A stretch of 64,000 nt of DNA from GCA-2731375 sp002731375 (GTDB lineage: Bacteria; Pseudomonadota; Alphaproteobacteria; GCA-2731375): NCBI GenBank assembly GCA_030752605.1, contig JASMDX010000064.1, forward strand, positions 5,777 through 69,776, given 5' to 3'. Position 1 is the stretch's first letter. Each line of letters begins with the position of its first letter. Of this stretch, positions 16,513 through 25,194 are shown one piece after another. The notes under the pieces are model-generated. The model had not been told where the DNA came from. It made no database searches and worked only from the letters and a program-made list of their open reading frames with translations. Both the position numbers and the translations under genes were made by a program.

Positions 16513-16737
16513 TTCGCCTCAACCCAGCTCTGCTTTGTCGATCGTTCTTATACTGCAGAATGGTACCCGAAACGGTTCCTTTGTCAAAATAGTCAAATCA
16601 CCCACCAGATAGTGGCGGGAACAAGTTGACCGCAGGCAATGGCACGCTAACATGCAGGATCGAAATTTGGCGGATTTGGAGGAAGAATTCGCTAGGTATT
16701 TTGTATAGAGTAGGGGCCATAAAAATGGGGAGGCAGA

Positions 16738-18798
16738 ATGAGTAGTCGGTTAGGCGTGGATGTCGGTGGCACCTTCACTGACCTGTTGCTGTTCAATGAA
16801 CAGAACAGCGAATTGCGCCTGTTGAAAACACCGTCAACGCCCCAGGACCAATCCATCGGCATCATGAACGGTATTTCGCAATTGATCGCCGACACCGGCA
16901 TCGCCGCCCCGGAAATCAATGCGCTGCTGCATGGCACCACCATCTCCACCAATACTGTGCTGGAGGAAAAAGGCGCCAAGGTCGGCCTGCTGGTAACCAA
17001 GGATTTTGAACAGGTGCTGCATCTGGCCCGCTCCCAAACCCCCGGGCCCCTGGCCGGCTGGATGATCATGGAGAAGCCCGATCCCTTGGCCGATCTAGAA
17101 CTGACACGCGGCATACCGGAACGGATCAGCGCCCATGGCGATGTGCTCACACCCCTGGACGAGGCCGCAGCGCGCGAAGCGGTACGCGAATTAATAGATG
17201 CCGGTGTTGAATCCATAACCGTATCGCTGCTGCATTCCTATGCCAACCCGGACCATGAACGCCGCCTGCGCACGATTATCGATGAGACTGCGCCCGATAT
17301 CCCGATTTCGCTATCATCCGATATCCTGCCGGAATTCCGTGAGTACGAACGCACTCTAGTGACGGTGATGAACGCCTACGTGGGTCCATCCATGCAGCGC
17401 TATCTGGCCAGTTTCGAGGAGAAGCTGAAGACCATTCAGTTCTCGCCACACGTCAATATTGTCCGCTCGGACGGCGGTTTAATGTCCGTGATGCGAGCCT
17501 CTGATTCGCCTGTACACACCATGCTCTCGGGGCCTGCGGGTGGCGTATCCGGCGCTGCCTATGTCGCCACCCTGGCGGGACATGGAAATGCCCTAGGCTT
17601 CGACATGGGCGGCACCTCGACCGATGTCTCGTTGATCCAGAACGGCGAACCGTTGATTTCGCGGCAGACCTCGTTGGGCCACTATCCCATTAAGATCCCC
17701 TCGGTGGAGGTTCATTCGGTCGGAGCCGGTGGTGGTTCCATCGCCCATGTGCCCATGACCGGCGCGCTTCGTGTGGGACCGGAGAGCGCGGGTGCCGCGC
17801 CTGGCCCGGCCTGTTACGGACGCGGCGGCGAACAGCCCACGGTGACCGATGCCAACTTGCTGTTGGGCCGCCTGCCGCCGCAGTTGCTGGACGGCCGCAT
17901 GGTCCTGGATATCAAGGCAGCGGAGGAAGTGGTGGGCAAGATCGCCCGTGCCCTGGGTTTGGATTTGCATCAGGCGGCCAAGGGTATTCTTGATATCGTC
18001 AATGAAAACATGTTTGGCGCCCTGCGCCTGGTCAGTGTGCAAAAGGGCCTAGACCCGCGCGATTTCGCGCTGATAGCGTTCGGCGGCGCGGGGCCCTTGC
18101 ACGGCAACGCTATGGCGATTCTGGGCAATTGTTATCCGGTTATCGTACCGCCCACACCCGGCGTGCTGTCAGCGCTTGGTTTTCTCTATTCCGATGTAAA
18201 GAATGAATTCGCGCAAACCTATGTACGCAATATCTCGGACGTGGATGGCAACCAGTTGGGCGAGATCTATGACCGCCTGGGACGGGAGGCGCGCGGCTGG
18301 CTGCGCGAGGAAGGCATCGACGATCAACGCCAGGAGCTAAACTTCCAGGCCGATGTGCGCTATTTCCGCCAGGGCTATGAATTTGCCCTGCAAGTCAATC
18401 CCGACAGCTTGAGCAACGGCGGCTTGTCGGATCTGGAGGCCCGCTTTGGCGATGCGCACGAGCGCCTTTACGGCTTCCGACTGGAACAGCCGGTGGAATT
18501 GGTCAATTTGCGCGCGGTCGGCACCGGCGGGGTGGAAAAGGTGCATCTGCCAAGCTTTGACTTGGAAGGCGCGGACGCCTCGGCGGCGATGGTGGAGCAA
18601 CACAGGGTTTATTTCGACGGCGGCTTCGTCAACGCCAATATCTATGACCGGAAATCGCTGCGTGCCGGTCACCGCATTACCGGACCGGCCGTTGTCACCC
18701 AGGCGGATGCCACGACTGTCATTCATCCCGGCCATATCGCCACGGTTGATAGTTACCTGAATATTCTGATTTCACCCGAGGGTGGGCAACCGGCATGA
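16738..18798 (+). CDS. hyuA: Hydantoinase/oxoprolinase subunit A (N-methylhydantoinase A type)
   Basis: The 686-residue protein carries the actin-like ATPase fold of the family. Phosphate-1 motif GVDVGGTFTDLLLF is at the N-terminus, phosphate-2/adenosine region GFDMGGTSTDVSLI lies near residue 285, and HSVGAGGGSIA and FGGAGPLHG are also present. With subunit B it hydrolyses cyclic amides such as N-methylhydantoin or 5-oxoproline in an ATP-dependent way. The ATG follows GGGGAGG by six bases. Its stop overlaps the ATG of the B gene as ATGA. With creatinase in the window, N-methylhydantoin is a reasonable substrate guess; related proteins also carboxylate ketones. Confidence 0.9.
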   Translation: MSSRLGVDVGGTFTDLLLFNEQNSELRLLKTPSTPQDQSIGIMNGISQLIADTGIAAPEINALLHGTTISTNTVLEEKGAKVGLLVTKDFEQVLHLARSQTPGPLAGWMIMEKPDPLADLELTRGIPERISAHGDVLTPLDEAAAREAVRELIDAGVESITVSLLHSYANPDHERRLRTIIDETAPDIPISLSSDILPEFREYERTLVTVMNAYVGPSMQRYLASFEEKLKTIQFSPHVNIVRSDGGLMSVMRASDSPVHTMLSGPAGGVSGAAYVATLAGHGNALGFDMGGTSTDVSLIQNGEPLISRQTSLGHYPIKIPSVEVHSVGAGGGSIAHVPMTGALRVGPESAGAAPGPACYGRGGEQPTVTDANLLLGRLPPQLLDGRMVLDIKAAEEVVGKIARALGLDLHQAAKGILDIVNENMFGALRLVSVQKGLDPRDFALIAFGGAGPLHGNAMAILGNCYPVIVPPTPGVLSALGFLYSDVKNEFAQTYVRNISDVDGNQLGEIYDRLGREARGWLREEGIDDQRQELNFQADVRYFRQGYEFALQVNPDSLSNGGLSDLEARFGDAHERLYGFRLEQPVELVNLRAVGTGGVEKVHLPSFDLEGADASAAMVEQHRVYFDGGFVNANIYDRKSLRAGHRITGPAVVTQADATTVIHPGHIATVDSYLNILISPEGGQPA

Positions 18799-21056
18799 AC
18801 GAGCAAAATCCAGAGCGCGGCCGGGTATCCCTCGACGATCTGTTGAAGGCCAACAAGGCGCAATTCGACAAAATCTTCGCCGACCAGATGCAGGCGAGCG
18901 GCTTGCTTTCGGTCGATCACCGGCCCGCCACCGCCGACGATCGCGCCTCCGCCAGTGTCGCCAGCACTCAGAGCGCGGATAACGTCACGGCACAATTAAA
19001 CGCCCAGTATGGCAGCGGCTGGTCGTCGGAAATTCTGGAACATTCCGCCGAACGGGGCGGCGTTTCCGTCCTGGTCAAACTTACGGTCGGCGACGTTTCA
19101 AAAATGCAGTTTGGCACCGCGCGGGCCAATGGCGATAAAGGCAAGGCACTGCAACGGGCCACCGACGATGCCCTGGCGAAATGTTACGCCATGCTGGCGA
19201 ACGGCGAGCCTGCAACCGAGGCCACCGCCTCTGCGCAGAGGCCACGGCAGGCGCTTCACCCCGCCGACGTAGCCCAGCAACCGGCGCCGGTTGGTGACAA
19301 GCTGGATGGGGTTACCCTGGATCTGATCGAGAACGCCTTGCGCAACGCCCGTCACGAAATGGACGCGGTACTGTTCCGCTCAGCCATGTCGCCGGTGATC
19401 CGCGAGCAGCACGACGAATTTCCCATGATCACCGATCCCAAGGGCCGCATGATCGTCGGGCAGTTCGGATCCTACGTACCAGCGATGTTGAAGACACAGA
19501 ATTTCGACCTGGAACCGGGTGATGTGATCCTGCAAAGTGATCCGTTTCAGTGCGGCGGCGCCATTAGTCACATAAACGACTGGCTGATTCTGGTGCCTGT
19601 GTTCTTTCACGGCAACCTGGTCGGCTTCACCTCCATGTTTGGGCATATGATGGACGTGGGGGGTCCGGTACCGGGCTCCATGCCTACCGCCGCCACGTCG
19701 ATCTTTGGCGAAGGTCTGCGCATTCCCCCAATCAAGCTGTACGAAGGCGGCGTGCTGAACCGTGCCGCCCTTGACCTGATCATGAATAATACCCGTACAC
19801 CGGAGATGAACTATTCCGACCTGATGGCCATTCTGGCTGGTTGCCGGGCCGGTGAAAAACGCGTCATCGAACTGTGTGAACGTTTCGGTGGGAACATCTA
19901 TGCCGATGCCTGCGATGCCCTGTTGGAACGCACCGAGCGCGCCATGCGCCAGTTGATCGTGGCGAACCTACCGACCGAACCGCAGTCGTTCGAGGATTAT
20001 GTGGACAGCGATGGTTGCGGCAACGGCCCCTTCAAGATGAAGTTGACCGTTTGGCGCGAAGGTGAACATGCCTATTTCGATTGGACCGGGACCGCCGATC
20101 AAGCGCCTGGGCCCATCAACTTCTACCTCCACGAAGGTATGTTCAAGATGTTCATCGGGGTCTACATGATCATGGTGTTCGACCCCCAGATCCTGTTCAA
20201 CGACGGCTTCTACGATCTGATACACGTCACCCTGCCCAAAGGTTCGTTGGTGCATCCAGATTTTCCGGCCTCGCTTGGCTGCCGCACCCATACATTATCG
20301 CGGCAGTTCGACGTCATGGGCGGTGCCTTGAGCCACAACGCGCCGGAGCTGGCGACGGCGGCAGGCTATGGCTCGAGCCCGCATTTCCTGTTTTCCGGCA
20401 CGGATCTGGATGGCCGAGATTTTCAGTTGATGGAGATCCTTTACGGCGGCATTCCGGGTCGGCCTATCGGCGACGGCATGGACGGCCATTCCTGGTGGCC
20501 TCTGTTCGAGAACATCCCAACCGAATATCTGGAAACCTATTACCCCATGGTGATCGAAAGCTATGGCAGTATCAAAGACACCGGGGGTGCGGGTTTGCAC
20601 CGGGGCGGCAACGGGATTGAAAAAATTTACCGGCTGCTGGCCGAGGGCGATGTCTCCATTCACGATGACCGTGATGTCAGCCAGCCTTGGGGTATTCTGG
20701 GCGGCAAGCCTGGTGCGGTATCGAAAAAATTCCTGATTCGCAAAGATGGCGAGAAGACGCCCCTGCCCGCGAAAATTGATAATGTGCGGGTCCGGCCTGG
20801 CGACCGTATTGTATTCTGCACCGCCGGTGGCGGCGGCTGGGGCGATCCGTTGGAGCGTGATCCGATTTGGGTGCGCAATGACGTGGCGCGAAAACTGGTC
20901 AGTATCGAGTTGGCGCACAGTGATTATGGCGTGGTTCTGGAGGGGGCAGAGATTGTCGTTGACCACCGGGCCAGCCAGGATTTGCGCGAAGGTATGAGGC
21001 GAAACCGCAAAGCCTTGCCGATGTTTGATTTTGGTGACCGGCGTGGCAGTAAATAG
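18795..21056 (+). CDS. hyuB: Hydantoinase/oxoprolinase subunit B with extra N-terminal domain
   Basis: The 753-residue protein begins its recognisable HyuB part at about residue 172 (GVTLDLIENALRNARHEMD). It runs through QSDPFQCGGAISHINDW, FGHMMDVGGPVPGS and GGAGLHRGGNGIEK to FCTAGGGGWGDP. Ordinary B subunits are about 520-600 residues, so roughly 165 residues are added in front. The extra part has a charged helix and then a small alpha/beta module ending NGDKGKALQRATDDALAKCY. A Pro/Ala-rich linker follows. The function of this module is unknown. The overlap with hyuA argues that the long start is real. The gene completes the ATP-dependent hydantoinase. Confidence 0.88.
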   Translation: MNEQNPERGRVSLDDLLKANKAQFDKIFADQMQASGLLSVDHRPATADDRASASVASTQSADNVTAQLNAQYGSGWSSEILEHSAERGGVSVLVKLTVGDVSKMQFGTARANGDKGKALQRATDDALAKCYAMLANGEPATEATASAQRPRQALHPADVAQQPAPVGDKLDGVTLDLIENALRNARHEMDAVLFRSAMSPVIREQHDEFPMITDPKGRMIVGQFGSYVPAMLKTQNFDLEPGDVILQSDPFQCGGAISHINDWLILVPVFFHGNLVGFTSMFGHMMDVGGPVPGSMPTAATSIFGEGLRIPPIKLYEGGVLNRAALDLIMNNTRTPEMNYSDLMAILAGCRAGEKRVIELCERFGGNIYADACDALLERTERAMRQLIVANLPTEPQSFEDYVDSDGCGNGPFKMKLTVWREGEHAYFDWTGTADQAPGPINFYLHEGMFKMFIGVYMIMVFDPQILFNDGFYDLIHVTLPKGSLVHPDFPASLGCRTHTLSRQFDVMGGALSHNAPELATAAGYGSSPHFLFSGTDLDGRDFQLMEILYGGIPGRPIGDGMDGHSWWPLFENIPTEYLETYYPMVIESYGSIKDTGGAGLHRGGNGIEKIYRLLAEGDVSIHDDRDVSQPWGILGGKPGAVSKKFLIRKDGEKTPLPAKIDNVRVRPGDRIVFCTAGGGGWGDPLERDPIWVRNDVARKLVSIELAHSDYGVVLEGAEIVVDHRASQDLREGMRRNRKALPMFDFGDRRGSK

Positions 21057-21116
21057 GCTAAGACAGCTAGACTGAATCGAAATTACGAACACTAAGAAAA
21101 CAAGGGTGCTTGCACG

Positions 21117-23933
21117 ATGTTTGAAGTTGGAATTGCGCTGTTTATCACGGCCATCGTCGTCATCGCGATCCTGTATATTATTTCCATCTGGATCTACAAG
21201 CGGGCGCCGTCGAATATGTGCTTCATCCGCACGGGCTTTCGCGGCACCAAGGTTTGCTTGGGCAAGGGCGCCCTGGTCCTACCGGTATTTCACGAGGTCA
21301 GCTGGGTCTCCCTAGAAACCTTGAAGTTGATCATCTCCCGCTCCCGCGATCAGGCCATATTGACCTCGGACAATATCCGCATTGATGCGGTGGTCGAACT
21401 CTACACCCATGTAGGTCACACTGACGACGCGGTGCTGGTCGCCTCGCGAAGCCTGGGTGAGAAGACCTTCGATTCCGATAAGGTGCGCAGCCTGCTGGAA
21501 GCCAAAGTCGTCGGCGCCCTGCGCAGTTACGCCGCGAAAAAGACCTTGAAGGAACTGCATCAAAACCGCGACGCCTTCGCCAACGACATCCGCAACGGCG
21601 TGACGGAAAGCTTTACCGCCAACGGTCTGGTCCTCGAAGAGGTCTCCATCGTCACCCTGGAACAGTCAGGCAAAGAGTTTTTCCGCACCGATAATGTTTT
21701 CGATGCCGAGGGCCTGAAGGTGATTACCGAGATCACATCCGATGCCAAGCGCAAGGTGCATGAAACGGAAAAACGCACCACGGTTTCTATTCGCCAAAAA
21801 GACCTCGACACGCAATTGGAACTGTTGGAGATCGAACGCCACGAGGCCGTGGCCCGGGCCAATCAGGACAAGGAAGTCGCCAACGAACAGGCCAAGCAGC
21901 TGGGTGAAAAGCAGATTTACGTACTGGATCAGCGCATGGGCGTGGAAGAGAAAGAAATAGATAACGAAAAATCTCTGGAACGCATGCGTACCGAGCGTGA
22001 TCTGGCCGTAACCGAGGAAGCCAAGCGCCGGGAAGCAGCGGAAATTCAAAAGGAACTGGCGCTTGAAAAAGAGCGCCGGGACCGCGAGATTGAATTAATC
22101 GCCAAGGCGCGGGAAGAAGAACTGGCCAACATCTCCCGCAACCTGACCTTGGAAAAGGCCGAGCGCGACCGTCAAATCGAACTGGTAGCCAAAGCCAAGG
22201 AGTCCGAGCTGGCGGAAATCGACCGTACCCTGGCCCGTGAACAGGCGGAAAAGCAGCGCGAAATCGAGTTGTCGCAAAAAGAGAAAGAACGCCAGCAGAC
22301 CGAAATCAACCGCATTACCGCCGTCATGGCGGAGGAAGAAACTGCCCGCGATGCCCGTCATGCCGCAGCCGAGGAAGCCAGTCTGGCGGTCCGCAAACGC
22401 GCCTTGGAAACACGTTTAGAAATGCTGGATCTGGACAAGGCGGAAAGCTTTGCCGCCGCCAAGCAGGAACAGGAAGTGGCCAACGAAAAGGCCAAGGTCT
22501 TGAGCGAGCAGCAACGCTTCATCCTTGATCGGCGCTGGGAGGTCGAGCAGGAGGAAATTCAAAAAGCCGAGTCATTGGAAAAAGCACAAATTGAGAAGGA
22601 CGCCGCCGTGATCCGTCAGGGCGGGGCGACACACGCCGCCGAAATCGCCCGCAGCCTGGCCCGGCAAAAGGCCGAGCGCGATAGCGAGATTGAATTGATC
22701 GGCAAGGCGGAGGAACTGGAACGCGCCGAGATCCGCCGCACCCTGGCCCGCGAACAGGAGGAGCGCGACCGCGAAATCGCACTGGTCGCGAAGGCCGAGG
22801 AACTGGAAGCGGTCGAGGTCCGCAAGAATCTGGCTGTCGAGATGGAACAGCGGCAACGCGATATTGCCTTGATCGAAAAGGACAAGGAGCGTGAAGCCGC
22901 TGATATCAGGCGGTTCCAGGCTCGCGAGACCGAGGAACGCAACCGGGAAATCGCCATGGTCGAAAAGACCAAGGAGCTGGAGGTGGCGGAAGTGCAACGC
23001 CTGGCCACTACGGCGGAACGCGAGGGGGCGCAGCATCGGGTCGAATCCGTGCGCCTGGTCGCCGACGCCGAACGCGCCAAGGAGGTTGAGCAGATCGACG
23101 CCGAGATGCTGGCGGAAATTCGCCGTATCGACGAAGAGAGCAAGGCTACCATCACGCGCATGCATATGATCACCCAGTCCGAGGCGCGCAAGCTGGCCGC
23201 TGAGCAGGAATCGGACGCCACAATGATCCGTGCCCGCGCCTCCGCTGAGGCCCAGAAAATTTCCGCCGAAGGTATCGAGCGGGAGGCCGCCGCCAAGGGC
23301 CGGGCCGAGATGGAGGTCGAAGCCCTGCGCGTGGAAAATACCCAGCGCCTGTTGGAAGCAGAGGCTTCCGGCATGGAAGCCAAGGCCGATGCCTTGAAGA
23401 AATACAACGATGCCGCGACCTTCCTGGAACTGGCCAAGCTATCCATCGAGGCGGATCGGGATATCCATATTGATCAGGCCAAGGCCATGGGCAATGCCCT
23501 GGAAGGGGCGCAGATCCGCATGTACGGCGGCGGCGACGGCACAGTGGATACCATTCGCGGCCTGTTCACCCAGGGCTTTGGCGTCGGCGAGGTGCTGGAA
23601 GGATTCGCCCAGTCCATGCCCGAAGGCCTACGCCAGAAATTCACCGCCAACGGCCTACGCGGCCTGTTCGGACGCCCCTACGGCCAAGGCAGCCTGAGGG
23701 AAGCCGCCGATCATCTGGCCGCTTTGGTCGATAGTACCTTGAGCACGAAAAAAACTCGCGAGGCCAATTTCCCCGAGGCCTTGGAGAAACTGATTGAAGC
23801 CGCCGGCGATGACGAAACCATGAGCCAGACCCTGACCATGATGAAGGAGTTGAACAGCCGGGGTGGCTTTGATGAGGTACCGTTCGAGAGCGTCTGGAAT
23901 ATCATGCGGGCCGTCGCCAAGACAGCTGATTAG
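21117..23933 (+). CDS. Giant flotillin-like SPFH protein with internally duplicated coiled coil
   Basis: The 938-residue protein has a membrane anchor at residues 5-27 (IALFITAIVVIAILYI), an SPFH/band-7 domain to about residue 215, then more than 500 residues of highly charged coiled coil. It ends in an Ala-rich flotillin-type region (QSEARKLAAEQESDATMIRA, residues 690-790) and a globular tail. The coil contains repeats near 30 residues of the form RDREIELIAKAEELE. It also has a larger duplication offset by exactly 200 residues: QLELLEIERHEAVARANQ near 233 against RLEMLDLDKAESFAAAKQ near 433. It probably builds oligomeric membrane scaffolds. Ordinary flotillins are about half this size. Its neighbours give no clear client. 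Confidence 0.85.
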   Translation: MFEVGIALFITAIVVIAILYIISIWIYKRAPSNMCFIRTGFRGTKVCLGKGALVLPVFHEVSWVSLETLKLIISRSRDQAILTSDNIRIDAVVELYTHVGHTDDAVLVASRSLGEKTFDSDKVRSLLEAKVVGALRSYAAKKTLKELHQNRDAFANDIRNGVTESFTANGLVLEEVSIVTLEQSGKEFFRTDNVFDAEGLKVITEITSDAKRKVHETEKRTTVSIRQKDLDTQLELLEIERHEAVARANQDKEVANEQAKQLGEKQIYVLDQRMGVEEKEIDNEKSLERMRTERDLAVTEEAKRREAAEIQKELALEKERRDREIELIAKAREEELANISRNLTLEKAERDRQIELVAKAKESELAEIDRTLAREQAEKQREIELSQKEKERQQTEINRITAVMAEEETARDARHAAAEEASLAVRKRALETRLEMLDLDKAESFAAAKQEQEVANEKAKVLSEQQRFILDRRWEVEQEEIQKAESLEKAQIEKDAAVIRQGGATHAAEIARSLARQKAERDSEIELIGKAEELERAEIRRTLAREQEERDREIALVAKAEELEAVEVRKNLAVEMEQRQRDIALIEKDKEREAADIRRFQARETEERNREIAMVEKTKELEVAEVQRLATTAEREGAQHRVESVRLVADAERAKEVEQIDAEMLAEIRRIDEESKATITRMHMITQSEARKLAAEQESDATMIRARASAEAQKISAEGIEREAAAKGRAEMEVEALRVENTQRLLEAEASGMEAKADALKKYNDAATFLELAKLSIEADRDIHIDQAKAMGNALEGAQIRMYGGGDGTVDTIRGLFTQGFGVGEVLEGFAQSMPEGLRQKFTANGLRGLFGRPYGQGSLREAADHLAALVDSTLSTKKTREANFPEALEKLIEAAGDDETMSQTLTMMKELNSRGGFDEVPFESVWNIMRAVAKTAD

Positions 23934-23960
23934 GCTGGGTGGGCATGAGGAACCAGGTAT

Positions 23961-24050
23961 TGCCATCATTCCCGCGAAAGCGGGAACCCAGAGCCATTAT
24001 ACAGGGCTTCATGGCAAGCATGGACTGCCGCTTTCGTGGGAGTGACAATG
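23961..24050. repeat. REP/MITE-like inverted repeat element
   Basis: Two imperfect inverted arms, CATTCCCGCGAAAGCGGGA at the left and its mirror CTGCCGCTTTCGTGGGAGTG at the right, flank about 30 bases. The left arm is itself a hairpin (CCCGC-GAAA-GCGGG). Elements with the phrase ATTCCCGCGAAAGCGGGAA...CCCGCTTTCGCGGGAATGAC are widespread dispersed repeats in proteobacteria. This copy is slightly decayed on the right. It separates the SPFH gene from the ABC ATPase gene and abuts the latter's start. Only one copy was found in the window. Confidence 0.7.
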
Positions 24051-24054
24051 GGAT

Positions 24055-25167
24055 ATGGCCGAACTAGACGTTGTCATAGAGCATGTGGATAAGACCTTTC
24101 CGGGCGACACCCGGGCGGTCATTGATTTCAATGCCGAGATCGTACATGGCGAGTTCGTCTCCATGCTGGGGCCGTCAGGCTGTGGCAAGACCACCCTGTT
24201 GCGCATGATCGGCGGTTTGGAGGAGGTCACGCGGGGCAAGATTTTTATCTCCGGCCAGGATGTCACCGACCTGCCGCCCTCGCACCGCGACACCTCGATG
24301 ATGTTTCAAAGTTTCGCGCTGTTCCCCCACAGAACAGTTTTCCAGAACGTTGAATTCAGCCTAAAAATGCGTGGCATGGACAAGAACATGCGCGCCGGCA
24401 AGGTTTGGGCCATGCTGGAAACCGTAGGCCTGGATCAACTGGCGTCGCGCCGGCCGTCCGATCTGTCCGGCGGCCAGCAACAGCGCGTCGCCCTGGCCCG
24501 GGCTTTGATTTCGGAACCAACGGTATTGCTGCTGGACGAGCCCTTGGGCGCACTCGACTATAACCTGCGCCAGACCATGATGGTCGAGCTGAAAAAGATA
24601 CAGCAGGAAACCGGCATTACCTTCATCATGGTCACCCATTCTCAGCAGGAAGCCATGTCCATGGCCGACAAGGTTATCGTGATGAGCGATGCCATGGTGC
24701 AGCAGATTGGGTCATCCAGGGAAATTCATGAAAACCCACGCAACCGCTTCGTCGCCGATTTCATCGGCAACAACAATATGTTCAAGGGCACAATCAAATC
24801 CCGCAGCGGTTCCATGATTTTTGTAGAGGCGGAGCAGCAGCTCTATTATATTCGTGTACCAGAGCATATTCGCCAGGTGCCTGTTGGTCAGGAGGCTCAT
24901 TTCTCAGTCCGCGCCGATCTGATGCATACGGGGGACAATCCGGACATGGCCAATAAAGTCGTAGGCAGCTATGTCGCGACGGAATTTCTTGGCACCTTGG
25001 AAACCGACGTGTTTGAACTTGAGCCAGGTCAATTCGTACATGTGGAACAGCATCGTAAATTGTCGGACAGTACCTACAAGATTGGCGAGCAAGAGACCTT
25101 ATGTTTTGCCGCCGATTCCGGCATGCTGTTGGAGAGAACTCGGCGGCCGGAGGATTTGGACCGCTAG
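24055..25167 (+). CDS. Spermidine/putrescine-type ABC transporter ATPase (PotA-like)
   Basis: The 370-residue protein has Walker A GPSGCGKTTLL near residue 40, signature LSGGQQQRVALARAL, Walker B VLLLDEPLGALD, and a C-terminal TOBE-type regulatory domain from about residue 245. It powers import of a small cationic or organic solute. Its permeases and binding protein are encoded on the opposite strand at 27975-31165, separated by an oxidase and two damaged genes. The ATG lies right after the inverted repeat element, whose GGGAGTG may serve as ribosome site. Confidence 0.88.
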   Translation: MAELDVVIEHVDKTFPGDTRAVIDFNAEIVHGEFVSMLGPSGCGKTTLLRMIGGLEEVTRGKIFISGQDVTDLPPSHRDTSMMFQSFALFPHRTVFQNVEFSLKMRGMDKNMRAGKVWAMLETVGLDQLASRRPSDLSGGQQQRVALARALISEPTVLLLDEPLGALDYNLRQTMMVELKKIQQETGITFIMVTHSQQEAMSMADKVIVMSDAMVQQIGSSREIHENPRNRFVADFIGNNNMFKGTIKSRSGSMIFVEAEQQLYYIRVPEHIRQVPVGQEAHFSVRADLMHTGDNPDMANKVVGSYVATEFLGTLETDVFELEPGQFVHVEQHRKLSDSTYKIGEQETLCFAADSGMLLERTRRPEDLDR

Positions 25168-25194
25168 ACCTTCGTATTCGATGGGTAGACCACA

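Noticed and set aside
21780..23350. Short periodic DNA repeats as a possible CRISPR or tandem repeat array
   Set aside because: The periodicity is coding and imperfect, reflecting coiled-coil protein repeats in one long frame.
22616..23446. Long minus-strand frames opposite the SPFH gene and other long antisense frames (14527-15609, 20295-21092)
   Set aside because: They arise from GC-rich codon bias opposite real genes; Ser/Arg- or Leu/Phe-rich composition is typical of shadow frames.
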